A DNA stretch of 64,000 nucleotides from Coniferiporia sulphurascens (lineage: Eukaryota > Basidiomycota > Agaricomycetes > Hymenochaetales > Hymenochaetaceae), in the NCBI GenBank assembly GCA_002794785.1, contig NBBA01000001.1, forward strand, positions 2,666,001-2,730,000, in the 5' to 3' direction. A program made the translations under genes and the position numbers. Positions 1-12,687 of this stretch are shown piece by piece. The notes beneath the pieces are model-generated. The model was not told the origin of the DNA and ran no database searches. It saw only the letters and a program-made list of their open reading frames with translations. The stretch's first letter is position 1; each line of letters opens with the position of its first letter.

Positions 1-3000
1 ACCGATGAATGTGCCCGTCGTGGCGCTAATTCTTCCGTCACCTTGACGACAGGTTCCTTAAAGCTCCATTTTCTCGACTCTCCGATGAATAGCATCTACC
101 TGTTCCTACTGAAGTTTGCCCGTCTTAAGGGGATTTACGATGCCGCGACTGAAGCTGCAGTCCAACAGGCATCTAAAGTTGAAAGAATGATTTTTCAGCT
201 GAACGTCAGGTCGCCTATTGTTGTATTCCCGGTTGATCCAGCCTGCCTCGAAGACGCATTCACTTTAGAGCTTGGAGAGTTTTCTGCTCAGAATGAATTC
301 GATGGATCATCGCAGCGCATATCTGCGACACTGAAGGGACTTCATTTATCTTCTGCGTTTTGTTACGAGAGCGTGTCGCCTCTGAAAATTATTAACGACG
401 TCAGCGTTACGACTGAGGTTACCCAGACTGGAGGCATTAGTCGTCAAAATTCTGCGGAGTTCAGGGTGGGTCACGGTACAATACACTTATGTTGAACCGC
501 CTAACATGTTGTAACTATCCAGATAAGGGTGAATATATCAAATGTCGACCTCAAATTAACACAACAACAATTTTGTAGGCTCATCGCACTGTCAAAGACG
601 GTGCCCTCCGTCTTCGCTGGTGCTCCTGACATAGAGGCGGATACGCGAGGCACACTATTAGAGAAGGTCCAAGAACAGACCGTGAATAGCTCTATGCAAG
701 GGGATGACCAGACCGACCTGCTACCGGAACTCAGCACTACGTTAGTTTCATCGGGGCAGCCGGCGTTGAAAAGGCTCGACCTTCTTGTAACGATGCAGTC
801 TGTCAAGTTAAGCCTTTATGATGGTGGAGCAGTCTATGAGGCAGACCTCAAGGATCACGGAATCGTTCGATTCGCGCTGAACGGTAGCACGATGGCGTTG
901 GACATACACACCAATGGTGCTTTACAAAGTCAATTATGGATTAAATCATTAACAATGAGCAATACCAAGCCCGGCCCCTCAAAGTTCCGGGACATCATTC
1001 CCGCAACAGATCATGGACGCGATCAGTTCCACTGTTTACTGACCATGTCCGGAGGAGCCGACTCGTCGGCTCAAGTTGTTGCAACTGTTGACTCTCCGCA
1101 CATTATTTTCTCTGTTGATCCCATTTTTGCACTGTCCAGTTTTTTCATAAGTGCATTCGAACATCAGTCCGGTGATACAGAGGGACCAGAGGGCATCTCA
1201 CCGCCGGAAATGGACGTCAAAAACTCTCCCGAAACGGGTGTGCTTGAACGATCACGCTTTAATTACAGGTTTGACTTGTACGATACATCGGTTAGTATAC
1301 TTGAAGACGACCAAGAAGCCGACACGCAAGCCATCCGGTTGTCGCTAGCGCGATTGTCGTTGTCCCAACAGGTACGTCCAATATTCCTTTGGATATTACC
1401 ATTGACAAATATTGACTATACGAATCCGTAGAATGCGTTGGTATTAGAACTATCTCATCTAGGCATGTCCCTCACGCGCATGGATAAGCAAATGGACGCT
1501 GTACGATTTTTGGACGATGTTGATATAAAATTGTCCTCTGAGTCACGCTCAGAGTCAAACAAGAGGTTTACGAGCATCAGCGTCATGGTCGAACAAGAGC
1601 TTGTTTTCAGAACCTCTTATCGTGACAGTCTACTCATTACATCAATTGCCAACAAAGCCATTGCATTCTTTTCGAGTTCCCAAGGAATAAACTCCGATGA
1701 TTCAAAACAAGCGGCCTTCGATAATGCAACCAGTATTGCAGCATCTGGAAGAAAGGTCATCGATGGGCAGAAGAATTCAGACACGCCGGCCAGCCACAGT
1801 CTTAGCCGTTCATACTCCCTAGGTGCGAAGGTTATCATGACTACCGAAGAGGTAAGGATAATTCTTTATGGAAACTCAGCTCTAACATTCACTGTAGTTG
1901 ACAGCTACTGTGCAAGGCTTTCGTCTTGTGCTCATTAGCGATTTGCACGAAGCACCAATGCTTCATTTAAAAGCGAAGAAATTCTCAGTATCTGCTACTG
2001 ACTGGACCAACCAGGTATGAAACTCAATCCTCTAGTCACCAATATGCGAAAACCCAAACTTCACCAGCTCCACGCGACAATGATGATACCTCTAACAATC
2101 GACTACTGGAACCTGAAGAACTCACATTGGGAGCCCTTGATTGATCCATGGATGTTCACCGTGTCGGTTAGTACATGTAACGCATGGAAGTGGACGAACT
2201 TAGTTTACACGTATAGCAGCTACGAAAGGATGCGCCATCGGGACGTAGCCACCTCAAAATTTCATCCCACGAACTCCTTGATATCAATATCAGCTCAAGC
2301 TTCGTTGAATTAGCAATTTCAACGGCCAGCGTTTGGAGTAGAGAAGGCTATCGCGTCCTACAGACGGCGAGGGGGAGTTATGCGCCTTATCGGATTCACA
2401 ATCGAACGGGAGGTCCGGTGTACGTTTGGTCCGATTCCAACGGCAACGCTAGCGCTAGTTCTTTTTCAGCTGTTAAAATTGAACAGAATTCAGCGGTTGA
2501 ATGGAGGTTCGACGATTGGAAGAAATTACGGGAGGTTCTATGTTCCCTTCTATGGTTTTTGACTTCTTGCTGAATGAACGGCGTCCCCAGGACGGCTCCC
2601 CGTCAAGCACGAATACCCTTGGTATTCGGTTTGATGCTAAACCATGGGAACATCTTCGAAGTGTACCTGTTGATCGGGAAGGAGAATACGTTTACTCTTT
2701 AAGGCCGCGGACGAATCTTGGATCAAGCAAGCTCATGTGCGAAATTGTCACCAAGGATAACGTCAAAATTGTCACCCTCCGTTCATCATATAAAGTGGAG
2801 AACCAAACGTTTTATCCTCTGGAGGTCACACTCGTCGATAATACTGGACACCCCGTCTATCCTATTGAAAAAATAGGTAGGCTTGAAATTATTATACTTC
2901 GCTTCTACTTCACTTCAACAACGTTTTTTAACCCCACTTAGCTCCGGGTCAAGATTTTGCTCTGCCAATTGATGCCGTCTCGCAAAATAGACTCAGGATA

Positions 3001-6000
3001 CAGCCCGATCGTATGTCACACCTCCGTAAAGCAATGGCATTGGTACTGGCCGGTTGACTTAGTTGTTTTTAGCGGGATTCGGATATAAATGGTCTCCATC
3101 CATTTGGTGGGAGGATTTGCGTGAGGTCCGGCGTTCTGGAAGTCTGGGAGTTCGGTGCCCTCATGTAGAACGCAAAGAAGCGCCATTCCATTTCACTTTA
3201 TGGCCGGTCTGGTCTTCTGTTTCGAGGTGAGTTTGCTACTACGACGGAAAATATTCAGGCCCATATTTTCTTCAGGGATTACCCGCAACTAAAGCTTAAT
3301 CTTCGCGCACCAATTGAATTGGAAAATCTGCTGCCTTTTGATATCCAATACAAGGTTTACGATAAGGATTCAAACCATAATTGGAATAGCTACCTCCGCA
3401 AAGGTGGAAACACGCCTGTTCATTCAGTAGATTTAAGCCATCTAGTTCTTCTTAGCATCACCATTCAAGACAGCGGTGGGTACATGTCTTTTATTGGCAC
3501 CAATAAGCAACTTTAATTCAATCTTAAACAGTCTTCAAACCCAGTGACTTCACCATCATTAACGCCGATCGGAAATTCGAATTCGATCAAGAGCATCAGC
3601 TTACCCTGTCTGACGCACAGGGTCGAAAATTGGATCTAGTGCTCAACTATGTGTACGTTTTACGCAATTCCCGTGTCTAATAATGTTAATTAATTCCATA
3701 GCAAATTCCCGGATGCCGGGGGGGCATTCAAAGTACAAATATACAGTCCATATATTGTTGTAAACAAGACAGGTCTTCCTTTTGGAGTGAAAGCCGTGCG
3801 ATCTGCTGGCATGTACAAAGATGTGGCTGGTGCAATGGCACAAGGTGATATATTTGATAACATGACCCAGCCCACCTATCTGCTTACTCTGCGAACAGAA
3901 GAACTTGCCAGAAATACCCCATTCTGTACGTATATGGACGCATTATAAGCTTGATCTAACTTGAACTTACATTCGTGTAGTGCTATCCCATACAAATAAG
4001 AAAGGGAATGAATTTATTTTCAAAGTAGGCAAATCAGCTTGGTCACAGGTAAGTCTATACGGTCTTACACTTCCGGCCTGCGCGAATGACCTCGTATAGA
4101 CAATCCGCTTCGACGCCCCTAGCGCCGAAATGTCTATGGTTATTCCTCACGAGTCACAGAAAGCTGAAATTCACGTCGGGCTTTCTTGGTCAGAAGGAAC
4201 AGGGAAGTATAAATTAACCAAGGTCATTGAGCTTGCTCCACGGTTCTATGTATACAACAAGCTTCCGCAAGCCGTTTGCTTCCGAGAGCTGGGTGCTCCA
4301 CCATCTGGCCACTCCGAGCTCTTGACTGGCGAACGTTCACCGATGCAATTCATGCGGATTGATGAGCACAAACTCCTCACCGTCGCATATCCTGGACTGG
4401 ATGCTCAGTGGTACTTTTTCTCTCTCGACGAACTTGGGGGCCCTTTGATCATTAATGTACTCTAGGTCCCCTGCAGTAGACATGGAAGCTATAGGCTCTG
4501 TACATGTACGAATGCGCCCAGCGGGTTCGACGTCTCGGCAAAACGCGCACCTGATCACTGCGGACGTAATTCTCGATAAGGCCACCATATTTACAGTCCT
4601 CTCTCCCCACAACGGATCATGGCCGTTTGTTATTGAAAACGAAAGTGACTACGAGATTTCTTTCGGACAAATTGTAAGCACAATAGGTCCGCTGATTGCG
4701 CTTTGACTCTGATGCCCAGCGATGCAGGACGAAAGCCGCGATAAGCCTGAAAGCGACGTTATATACAAAGTCAAGCCCGGAAACCGGATCCCTTATGCCT
4801 GGGATTTCCCAGCCATGAGTAAAAAGAAAATATACCTAAGCTGCAACAAGCGATCCCGTAAAGTTGATATCATGGAAATTGGGGTTCTTCCCCCGCTGCG
4901 GGTAAGCAGTGTTGTTCTCTTCCTTTTATTCTCCTGATGTTGTGCGTTCGTGTTTTCGATATTCAGCACAATCTTGGAGCTCTTTCTTTGGATGTTCGCG
5001 CGGATGGGCCAACTCAGTTATTGTCTATCACTGCCTATCGTGAGGAAACGAGTGTCTATAAGCCAAGGCGCAGGGCTGCATCTAGGAGTGACTCCGTGTC
5101 AACTTTGGAGTTTGAAGCTGTCCAGGAAGAGGTCTCACCGACCTTGGTTGTCGAGATAGATCTGAAGGGACTTGGGATTTCTCTCATGAACAAGAGACTT
5201 ACAGAAGTTGTTTACTTCTCTATACAAGCCCTCAAGCTTGATTATTCCAATAGTCCTGTCGCTCAGGCAGTCAATCTATCCTTCGGTGCTCTTCAAGTTG
5301 ACAACCAACTCCATGACGCATTCTTTCCAGTTCTTTTGCAGCCCACTCCAATTTCGAAAGAGGTAAGGAGTCTGGGTGCTCTACCGACCGTGCAAGCATC
5401 AGTAGTCATTCTTAATGACAGAGGTGTGTAAGATTTTATATATCAGCGCGGTTGGTCCTTAATTATCGCAGCGCACGGTGTCCTATTCGTAAAATACGCT
5501 TCCATCTTGCTCCAGGCCATTACAGTGCAGATAGAAGAGGCTTTCCTGTATGCGGTGTTAGACCTTACTAGGCTGGAAGGTATTTCTTGGCAAACAGAAT
5601 CGGAAAGGTTAGCATGGTGGCATTTTTATCTGCTACAAATCTTGACAGTACGTTAGTGTCCTCATCCACAATTTGAATGAACAACCCGAACCAAGTTCCG
5701 ACAAAACTGGTGAAGACGTTTATTTTGAAGTACTCGAACTGCAACCCATAATTCTCTCCGTGTCTTTTGTCCGGAACATCACCCCGTCCGACGGTGATTC
5801 TCAGACGTAGGTATTCATGATGCGATATACGTGGGGCAATACTGAAGACTCTGTTACCGTGATGCACATAGGATGACGACGAGAAATCCTTTGGCTGTCG
5901 CTCTCAATATACTTACCATGACTTTGGCTAATGCCGAAGGGATCGAGTTACAGCTCAATGCTCTTGGTCTTACAGATGTTCGCTTGACTCTGCCAGATAT

Positions 6001-7480
6001 ACAGTCGAGAATTATGTACCACTACCGACAAGAAGTCTTACGGCAGATCTATCGAGTACTTGGCTCAGCAGATTTCCTTGGTAACCCAGTTGGACTCTTC
6101 ACAAATGTCAGCTCTGGAGTTTTAGATATCTTTTATGAACCGTGGCATGGTGTTGTTCAACATGGGGGTGGCGAGCTTGGCGTTGGTTTGGCGAAGGTGA
6201 AGCACTCCGCTCCTGTTGGCGCGTTTTCCTACCTTAATTCTTGATTCAGGGAGCAGCGAGCTTCGTAAAAAAGACTATCTTCAGCCTTTCAAATAGCATG
6301 ACGAAGGTCACGTCCAGCCTCGGGAAAGGTAATATAAGCACGATTGGGCATATTACTAAGTGGTATCTTACGACGCATCTCACAGGTCTGTCTGCCGCGA
6401 CACTTGATGCCGACTACCAAGCGAAACGTCGTATGACGCAGCGACGCAATAAGCCCCGCCACGCGCTGTAAGTTTTTGGAGCACTGCCGAGACGAAGGCT
6501 TTCCCTGAAAAATTAAATTGCCTCATGTTGCAGGGTTGGGGTAACAGCAGGAGCGGAGGCCTTTGCTAACAGCGTCGCTAGCGGAGTAGAGGGGGTTTTG
6601 GTGAGCTCTACTCACACCTTCGATTCTATAGTATGCCCATGGTATGCTCTCTGTGTGCTCACCGGATGAAATAACAGATGAAACCCATAGAAGGTGCTGA
6701 TGCCGAAGGCGCATTTGGATTCTTCAAGGGGATGGGGAAAGGCTTGGTCGGGTGCGTGACTTGTCCTTAACAGATGTTCCGCAATTACTAATGGAGAAAA
6801 CAGCGCTATTACAAAGCCTGTCGTGGGCGTTTTCGACTTGGCGGCGAACGTGACCGAGGGTAAGATAGGGAGACCTAGAAACCTAGATCATGGATGGCCA
6901 CTGAGGGAATTTCTTAGGAATCCGGAATACTACCACTGTTTTTGATGCTCCACAACGGGACCGCGTCCGAAAGGTAATTAATTTATGTAAAAATATACAG
7001 GGTGCTGAACACTTCATCGCAGCCTCGTCATATTTCAGGGGACGGTGTTCTAGAGCCATATTCAGCCAGGAAGGCTTTAGGACAGTCTTGGATGCGGGAT
7101 ATCCAAGACGGGAAGTACCGAAAAGAATACTACATTGCTCACATCGGTATGTGCACAATATTAATGATCTCCGTGGTTTTCAGAATTTCTGACTAGCACC
7201 ACAAAATTCAGATATTCCAGGGACCGACATTGTCGTGCTGTTAACAAACGCTAGCAGCGTTTCATTTTCTTCTAAGGACCTCCATGTGCATTGGGACCTA
7301 TCTTTAACTAGTGTCGCGGGTGTCCAGGGCGAGCAAACAGGCATTCGTTTCGTAAGCAAGGCCGATCAAGATCACGATAGATTCGTGATTATCCAGGACA
7401 GTTCCTCCAAAGAATGGTTTTTCGAAAAGGTGAAAGCGGTAGTGATGGCCTTCAATGCACGACGACGGCTTGAACGTTGA
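1..7480 (+). CDS. VPS13: VPS13 bridge-like lipid transfer protein, C-terminal two thirds (5' end outside window)
   Basis: The reading frame is open from base 1, so the gene starts upstream of the window. Vps13 bridges membranes at organelle contact sites and carries bulk lipid along a hydrophobic groove. I join 28 exons into about 1981 residues; the first are 1-465, 523-1371, 1432-1851, 1898-2014, 2068-2166, 2229-2534 and the last 6918-6973, 7023-7146, 7212-7480. Diagnostic stretches in order are LKGIYDAATEAAVQ near the start, the SHR-BD/VAB adaptor-binding region (ARGSYAPYRIHNRTG, WWEDLREV, PYIVVNKTG), LPTVQASVVILND, and the hallmark C-terminal block with HYRQEVLRQIYRVLGSADFL, GNPVGLFTNVSSGV and RRNKPRHAL. 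It ends in a PH-like tail (WFFEKVKAVVMAFNARRR). Introns are 46-67 nt and all phases close. The gene is convergent with the DENN gene; the 289 bp between them hold no gene. Family assignment is secure; only the N-terminal chorein part is missing. Confidence 0.95.
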
Positions 7481-7769
7481 TCGGAATCCAACACCCGGTA
7501 TACACGCATTACCTAGCTGTGAAATTGTTTATCCTGATATTTTATATATAACTCCAAGGCAGATAAGCGGTGTACTGAACGAATTATGGAAATGAGAGAA
7601 CGATCCGATCCGGACAACTAGACAATCCAATGAATAACGAAAGGTATTGAACATGATATAAAAATGAAGTAAACGAAGCAAGATGTATTAAGTTATCCAG
7701 AGGGAGGATAACCCGGGAATAAAGACAGATGAATAAAGACAGATAAATAAAAGACTAATGGCAAAAAAT

Positions 7770-10700
7770 CTAAGCGTGCACCGAGGAATCCGAATTAGTT
7801 GAAAAGCGACCGTTTGAGTGCTTCGCAGTTACATTAGCACTGTTGGATTTCATCATAGAGTTGGGGCCGGCGTAAATGAAGTCGCCTTTGACATTTTCAT
7901 ACGGACGGACGACGCCGGGCTCCTCAGAGTCGCAGTAACTTTCCCTAGGACTGGCCGAGTATGCGCTCTGAAAGTCCGTATCGGAGTCTTCGGTTGTCGC
8001 GATAGTGACCGAGGGAGTTAGGGGGATATTTGATGGGGTAGCGGGACTGAGAGTAGAGGGAGAAGATGGACTCATCATTGGAACCGTAAGCTCCGAAGGG
8101 ACCCGCTCAATCTTGGTGGGCGAGCTGGCAGGCTTTGGCGCTACCTGTTTGTCTCGCTTCGCCGAGTGTGCCTTAGCTTTGCTGGGGCGCGTTGCTGTCT
8201 GTGAAGATGACACAGTATTGCTGCGTGTCCTGTTTGTGGAGGTATCGATGGAGCATCGGTTGGCAGGAGAGATCGGTCGACTGCCTCTGCCTCTGCCGCG
8301 CTCGCTGGCGTCAGTCTCACTTTCCAACGAGGGTCTCCATTGCGCAACTCGAGGGTGTGCCAAGGCATTCTCCAGCTGAACGTTGGTTATGAAACGATGT
8401 TGTCGTGAAATTAATCTCGGGAACATACCTTTTGTTGAATCTGAAGAACCTTCTGGGCAATTTTATCGCTGTTGTGGTGAATTCCTTCGTCGACAGCAAC
8501 CATCGCATCCTGCGAGCGATCTCCCGCAGGAGCTCCGGATGCATCGATCTCCGGATTCGATGACGCGGGCTCTTCTGCGATCGCGGAGGACTCAAGCGAG
8601 TGGCGAGTTATTTCTTCGTTTTCCGCAGTCCCTGCGAGAGTCGAAGAATCCATACTCATCGTACGCGGAGGCGAGCGGGCTGCATTGCTAGAACGTCTCG
8701 AACCTATGCTGGAGGACGGATTGGAAGACGATGGCTGCTGAACATCAGGCTGGGAACCTTCAGAGTCACTCATCTCCATAGACATTGACATAGATACCAG
8801 TGCACGCTCAATTTGGGCCTCCACCTCAGCAACTAGTTCTGCACGTTCCTCTTCCATCTTCTCCATGGCCAGGCGCATGTTTTCAAGCTCGAGCATAGCA
8901 TCCTTATGTGCACTTTCCGTATCGTACAATTCTAGATTTGGACTTGGTTAGCATCGGCCAGTCATGGGTCATAATACACGTACGAGTCTGAAGTCTCAGC
9001 TTCTCTGCCGCCGTGAGAGAGACCAGTCCCGTCAAACGCTTGCTCTCGCGTTGTTCTCTGCTAATCTTCGCGCGAAGCTCGTTCGCCTCGTTGCTTAATT
9101 TCTCCGCGTACTGTTCGAACGTGACAAACTTCTCCCTCCATAAATCAGATTCGGTCATGAGGAAATTGAGTCTCCTAGATAGACGCCCAATCTTCGTTTC
9201 CAGATCGTCTCGTGCATCAACGAAGGCCGTCGCGCGTTTGCGAATAGAATTTTGTACTTGCTGTTCAGCCCCACTGAGTCGCGGCGGGCGCCTGTAAGAT
9301 CCAAACGACGAGATACGCTTGAAGAGGGAAGGTTTCTTATACTGTATGAAGCTATCTATCAGGAGAGCAACGAGGGACAAGAGACCATTCATCAATATAC
9401 CTTGTCCTGAAGAACTGAGTCAAAAGCCTGGATGATCTTCGTTGAATGCCACCATTCTGGAGCCTTCACGCTCTCTGCTACAACAGAAGAGGAGGCGCCC
9501 CTTTTGGCCTGAATTTTGCAAATTGGTCTGAAACGTCCACCCGGGAAAGCTTCCTTGAATTCGCTAAAGATCTTTCGTCACTACTCCGAGTCTATGCACA
9601 GTAGAGAAGGAGACCTACATTGGCACTGAATGATCAGGGTGATAAAACTCCCCAAATGCAGCAAGAAGCTTTTGTCTGTATTTATCCCTCTGCTGCTTGA
9701 CAGAAAGACAACCAGGCGGAGGTGCGGCGCAATTACTGTGTAAACAGCCTTAGTTGGAATACCGCGGAAAACGAAGAGACAAGGCGTACAGATAATTGAT
9801 ATCGCTATAAAACGTATAAGCATTTCCAGTGCATTTTCAGAAGGTGACTGGCACATACAGATCACATACGCAGACCTCAGGGGGTGGGCGGACAGCGTAT
9901 CGCATTTCAGCAGCCATGCCGATGATCCATGGACCAGGGTCCTCTATATATATTCTCGCATCCCTCGCGTGAACCGCAGGGAGGGCAATACCGTTCCACC
10001 CACGCAATTCGACCAAATACTTGATGGTAGCAACGGCAATCTGATCAGAGTGGGTTAATTCCCGCAAGCTATATATACAGTCCAGACGCACCCCCAACAT
10101 GGCAGGATGCCTTGAAAAGAAAAGAATCCGGCCAGTAGGAGCGAGAGCAATCTAAATTGATTCGGTAAAAACGATGAATCATATAGCATAGAATTGAAGG
10201 ACGGTCACCTCGCATATATTAAGAATGTTGTCAATATTGAGACATTTGAATAGCGGCCACATAGTAAACTGAGCAAAAAATATGTTGTCAATTAGGGAGA
10301 GTATAAAAGAATATTAGCAGCGCACATTAATATCGACGAGACCTCTTCCAAAGTCAAGGCCGCCAGGGAAGCGAGCAACTACTTCCAGACTGCCATCCCC
10401 TTTGTCACCCCCTTCCTTTGGTGACGCGTCCAATCTTACGATGTCACCCGCGCGAGGAACAGGATGAGAGAGGATCTTAGAAATTTGGAGAGTATGAGAA
10501 GCAACGTCTTTGCTGAAACGCGCCCAGGAAAGCGTCAGATAATCACGCATAAGATCATAAATCGGATGTCTAGAAACGAGAGCTACAAACACATAAATAT
10601 GCCGTCGTGCATTGAAAGTCATGCTACTCACTGAGGGCATACGGTAGCCAGAAAACTGTGTCTCCAGTTAAGAAAAGAGTGGATTCGCCAGGGCCATGAG

Positions 10701-12197
10701 CCGAGCTCGCGACCTCAAATTCGCTCTCGCTGATGACATCGCCAATTTCAGACTCGCCATCAGTCTCACCGTCCGCAACACTCCAGGGGCCCTTTCGTCC
10801 GCTGCGAACACTACGGCGAGCCTGATTAGCTGGATCGGATACCGGCATGTCGGAACGCAAAGCTTTGATACGAGACGCGACAAGGCTCTGGGCAGATTCC
10901 TTACGAGAGCGCACCGACTCAAGAGTACGGCGGATGGCAGCGCTACGCTCGGCATCAGCGTGAGACCATACAGTCAGACAAACGCCATGGTAAGTGACAC
11001 TGCCAGCTCCGCGGCCCTCTGTCCCTGCCCCGCCGAGATTAGGACTCGTCGCCGTGTTCACGTTAGTATCTAACGCTGACACGCTACTCGGTCCCAAATA
11101 TGCGGATGAAGGGCGTGCATGTGTATCGGCATATGAGTAAGGGAAGGTTCCGTAGGACGAGAGAGCATTGGAGAAGCGATTATTGTCCGTTGAAGCAGAG
11201 AGAACAGAGTTCCTAAGTCCAGATAAGCCAAGCGTTGACGGTGGAGCGAGAGGTGTGTTAGGAGCAGGAAGAGTGAATGTGAATGTGTGCACGGTTGAAG
11301 CAGGCTGAAGCGTCGATGCAATAATCTCGACTTCGCGAGTAAAGGAAAGCTAGAAACCGCAAATAAAATGTTATCCTCAAGCGCAAAGCAAAAAAAGTTC
11401 ACGCACTTTTAAAGCCTTGCTCAACATCTTTGCCGTCTCTTGCTTAGTGAGCGCGCCTGGACCCTTGGATACTTCCGTCTGCGTATTGTGACCCTTGGCC
11501 ACTTTTTTCTTCTTACCACCCCCAACACCAGGGCTAACGGTACTGCCAAGAACCTCAGCTCTCCACCATCTCCCCACCGCGCCGTCGGAATGAGACAAGC
11601 CTTGAACAGCATCTGGGTCCGCGAGGGTCCATGTGTGCGGTCGTTTCGGCAGACCGCTGACGACGTACAGACTTGCGAGAGGCAGAGCAGGTGAGAAGGA
11701 CTGAGAAGACGGGACATTTCCTGCTGATCGGGTAGACATGATGGAAGCACGTTTGCGAACGGGGATGGGTTCCATGGAGCTACGATGCGGGATACCGAGC
11801 ACCTGAGAGGCCTTGTCCCTACGAGGGATACGTGCGAGCTGGCCGGCCAAGCCCGCTGCTACTAAGTTGGGAAGAATGATGAGTCTCTAGGGCGAAAAAC
11901 CAAAGGAGGCAGCATACTTGTCAGATCGCTCTCGTCGCGGTTGTGACCACCGTCTACTCTGGATTTTGCGGACTTTACAGATTTGACGTCCTCACCAAAG
12001 TCGTCCTCGAGTGCAGGGGAAGGGCCTGTAGCAGACCAGGCGCCAAGGACGGTGAGTTGGGGCTTGCTGCTGTGGTCTTGCGAGGAGGAGTGGCCGGTAG
12101 GAGGAAGAGCAGACGGGGGCCAAGATGGGGAGGAGGAACGATCAAAGACGCGGAGGGCAGCGTCCAGCCCGGTCGCGCGCTGGTTGGATACGCTCAT
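7770..12197 (-). CDS. DENN-domain protein (putative Rab guanine nucleotide exchange factor)
   Basis: Twelve exons (12197-11918, 11861-11407, 11349-10632, 10582-10326, 10268-10209, 10151-10092, 10040-9859, 9735-9619, 9563-9401, 9341-8984, 8931-8429, 8375-7770) sum exactly to 1252 residues. DENN proteins activate Rab GTPases in vesicle traffic. The upstream DENN part lies around residues 280-570 (GVCLTVWSHADAERS, VFWLPYALTLVSRHPIYDL). The central DENN core lies around 571-700 (MWPLFKCLNIDNILNICE, RHPAMLGIAVATIKYLVE, ELRGWNGIALPAVHARD). The downstream part ends near SVLQDKYKKPSLFKRI. A coiled coil follows at about 790-940 (TKIGRLSRRLNFLMTESDLW, LAMEKMEEERAELVAEVEAQ), then about 300 residues of Ser/Pro/Thr-rich, probably disordered tail. 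The start was chosen as the first ATG before the Ser-rich leader. The Rab substrate cannot be told from sequence. It shares an upstream region with the NIPA-like gene. Confidence 0.88.
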
Positions 12198-12687
12198 TTT
12201 CGCACACAGGCGTTCCTGGTATCGGTACCTTCTGTTCCCGTGGAAGGTCGAGTCGATGGCCGAAGGGTGCCGCGGGTTGTTCGCGCAACGCTACTCGCGT
12301 CCTCGGTGGGAGGGGGAGGCGCAGACAACGAGGGGGATGAGGGGGAGGGGGGCGGACCGCGAGCTGGAACGCGATCACGTATTTGTACGGGGAGACCCAT
12401 GTCGAATAGAAATTCCTAATTATTTCATGCAGAAAAGGGGGGACGCGACGTTCGGAACAGAACATCGAGAGCGAGCGAGACGTAAAGGCCTCGCCTACAA
12501 CTAGCGACGGCGACGGCGAGCCGGCCGACACCAGCGTTTCTGATGCGCTCAACCGCCGCCGTCGTCGCGTAACTAGAAACTCGACGCCGCCGACGTACAG
12601 TCCCTCTTAAGGAAACCCGGACCAGCCTCACCCCGCGCCCCGCATCCGAGCTCGCGCGTGTCCGTCTCGCCTCTCTCCCTCTCTCTC
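12198..12687. promoter_or_regulatory. Divergent promoter region between the DENN gene and the NIPA-like gene
   Basis: These 490 bp lie between two start codons that point away from each other, so they must carry both promoters and 5' leaders. The sequence is GC-rich with CG and GGA/GGG runs. A pyrimidine-rich stretch lies just upstream of the NIPA-like start at 12661-12687, as is common before fungal start codons. I found no TATA box or other named element that I could defend. Confidence 0.6.

Noticed and set aside
8005..8379. Plus-strand open frame of 124 codons inside the DENN gene
   Set aside because: It is the complement of the Ser/Arg-rich last exon of the DENN gene and has no splice-consistent extension.
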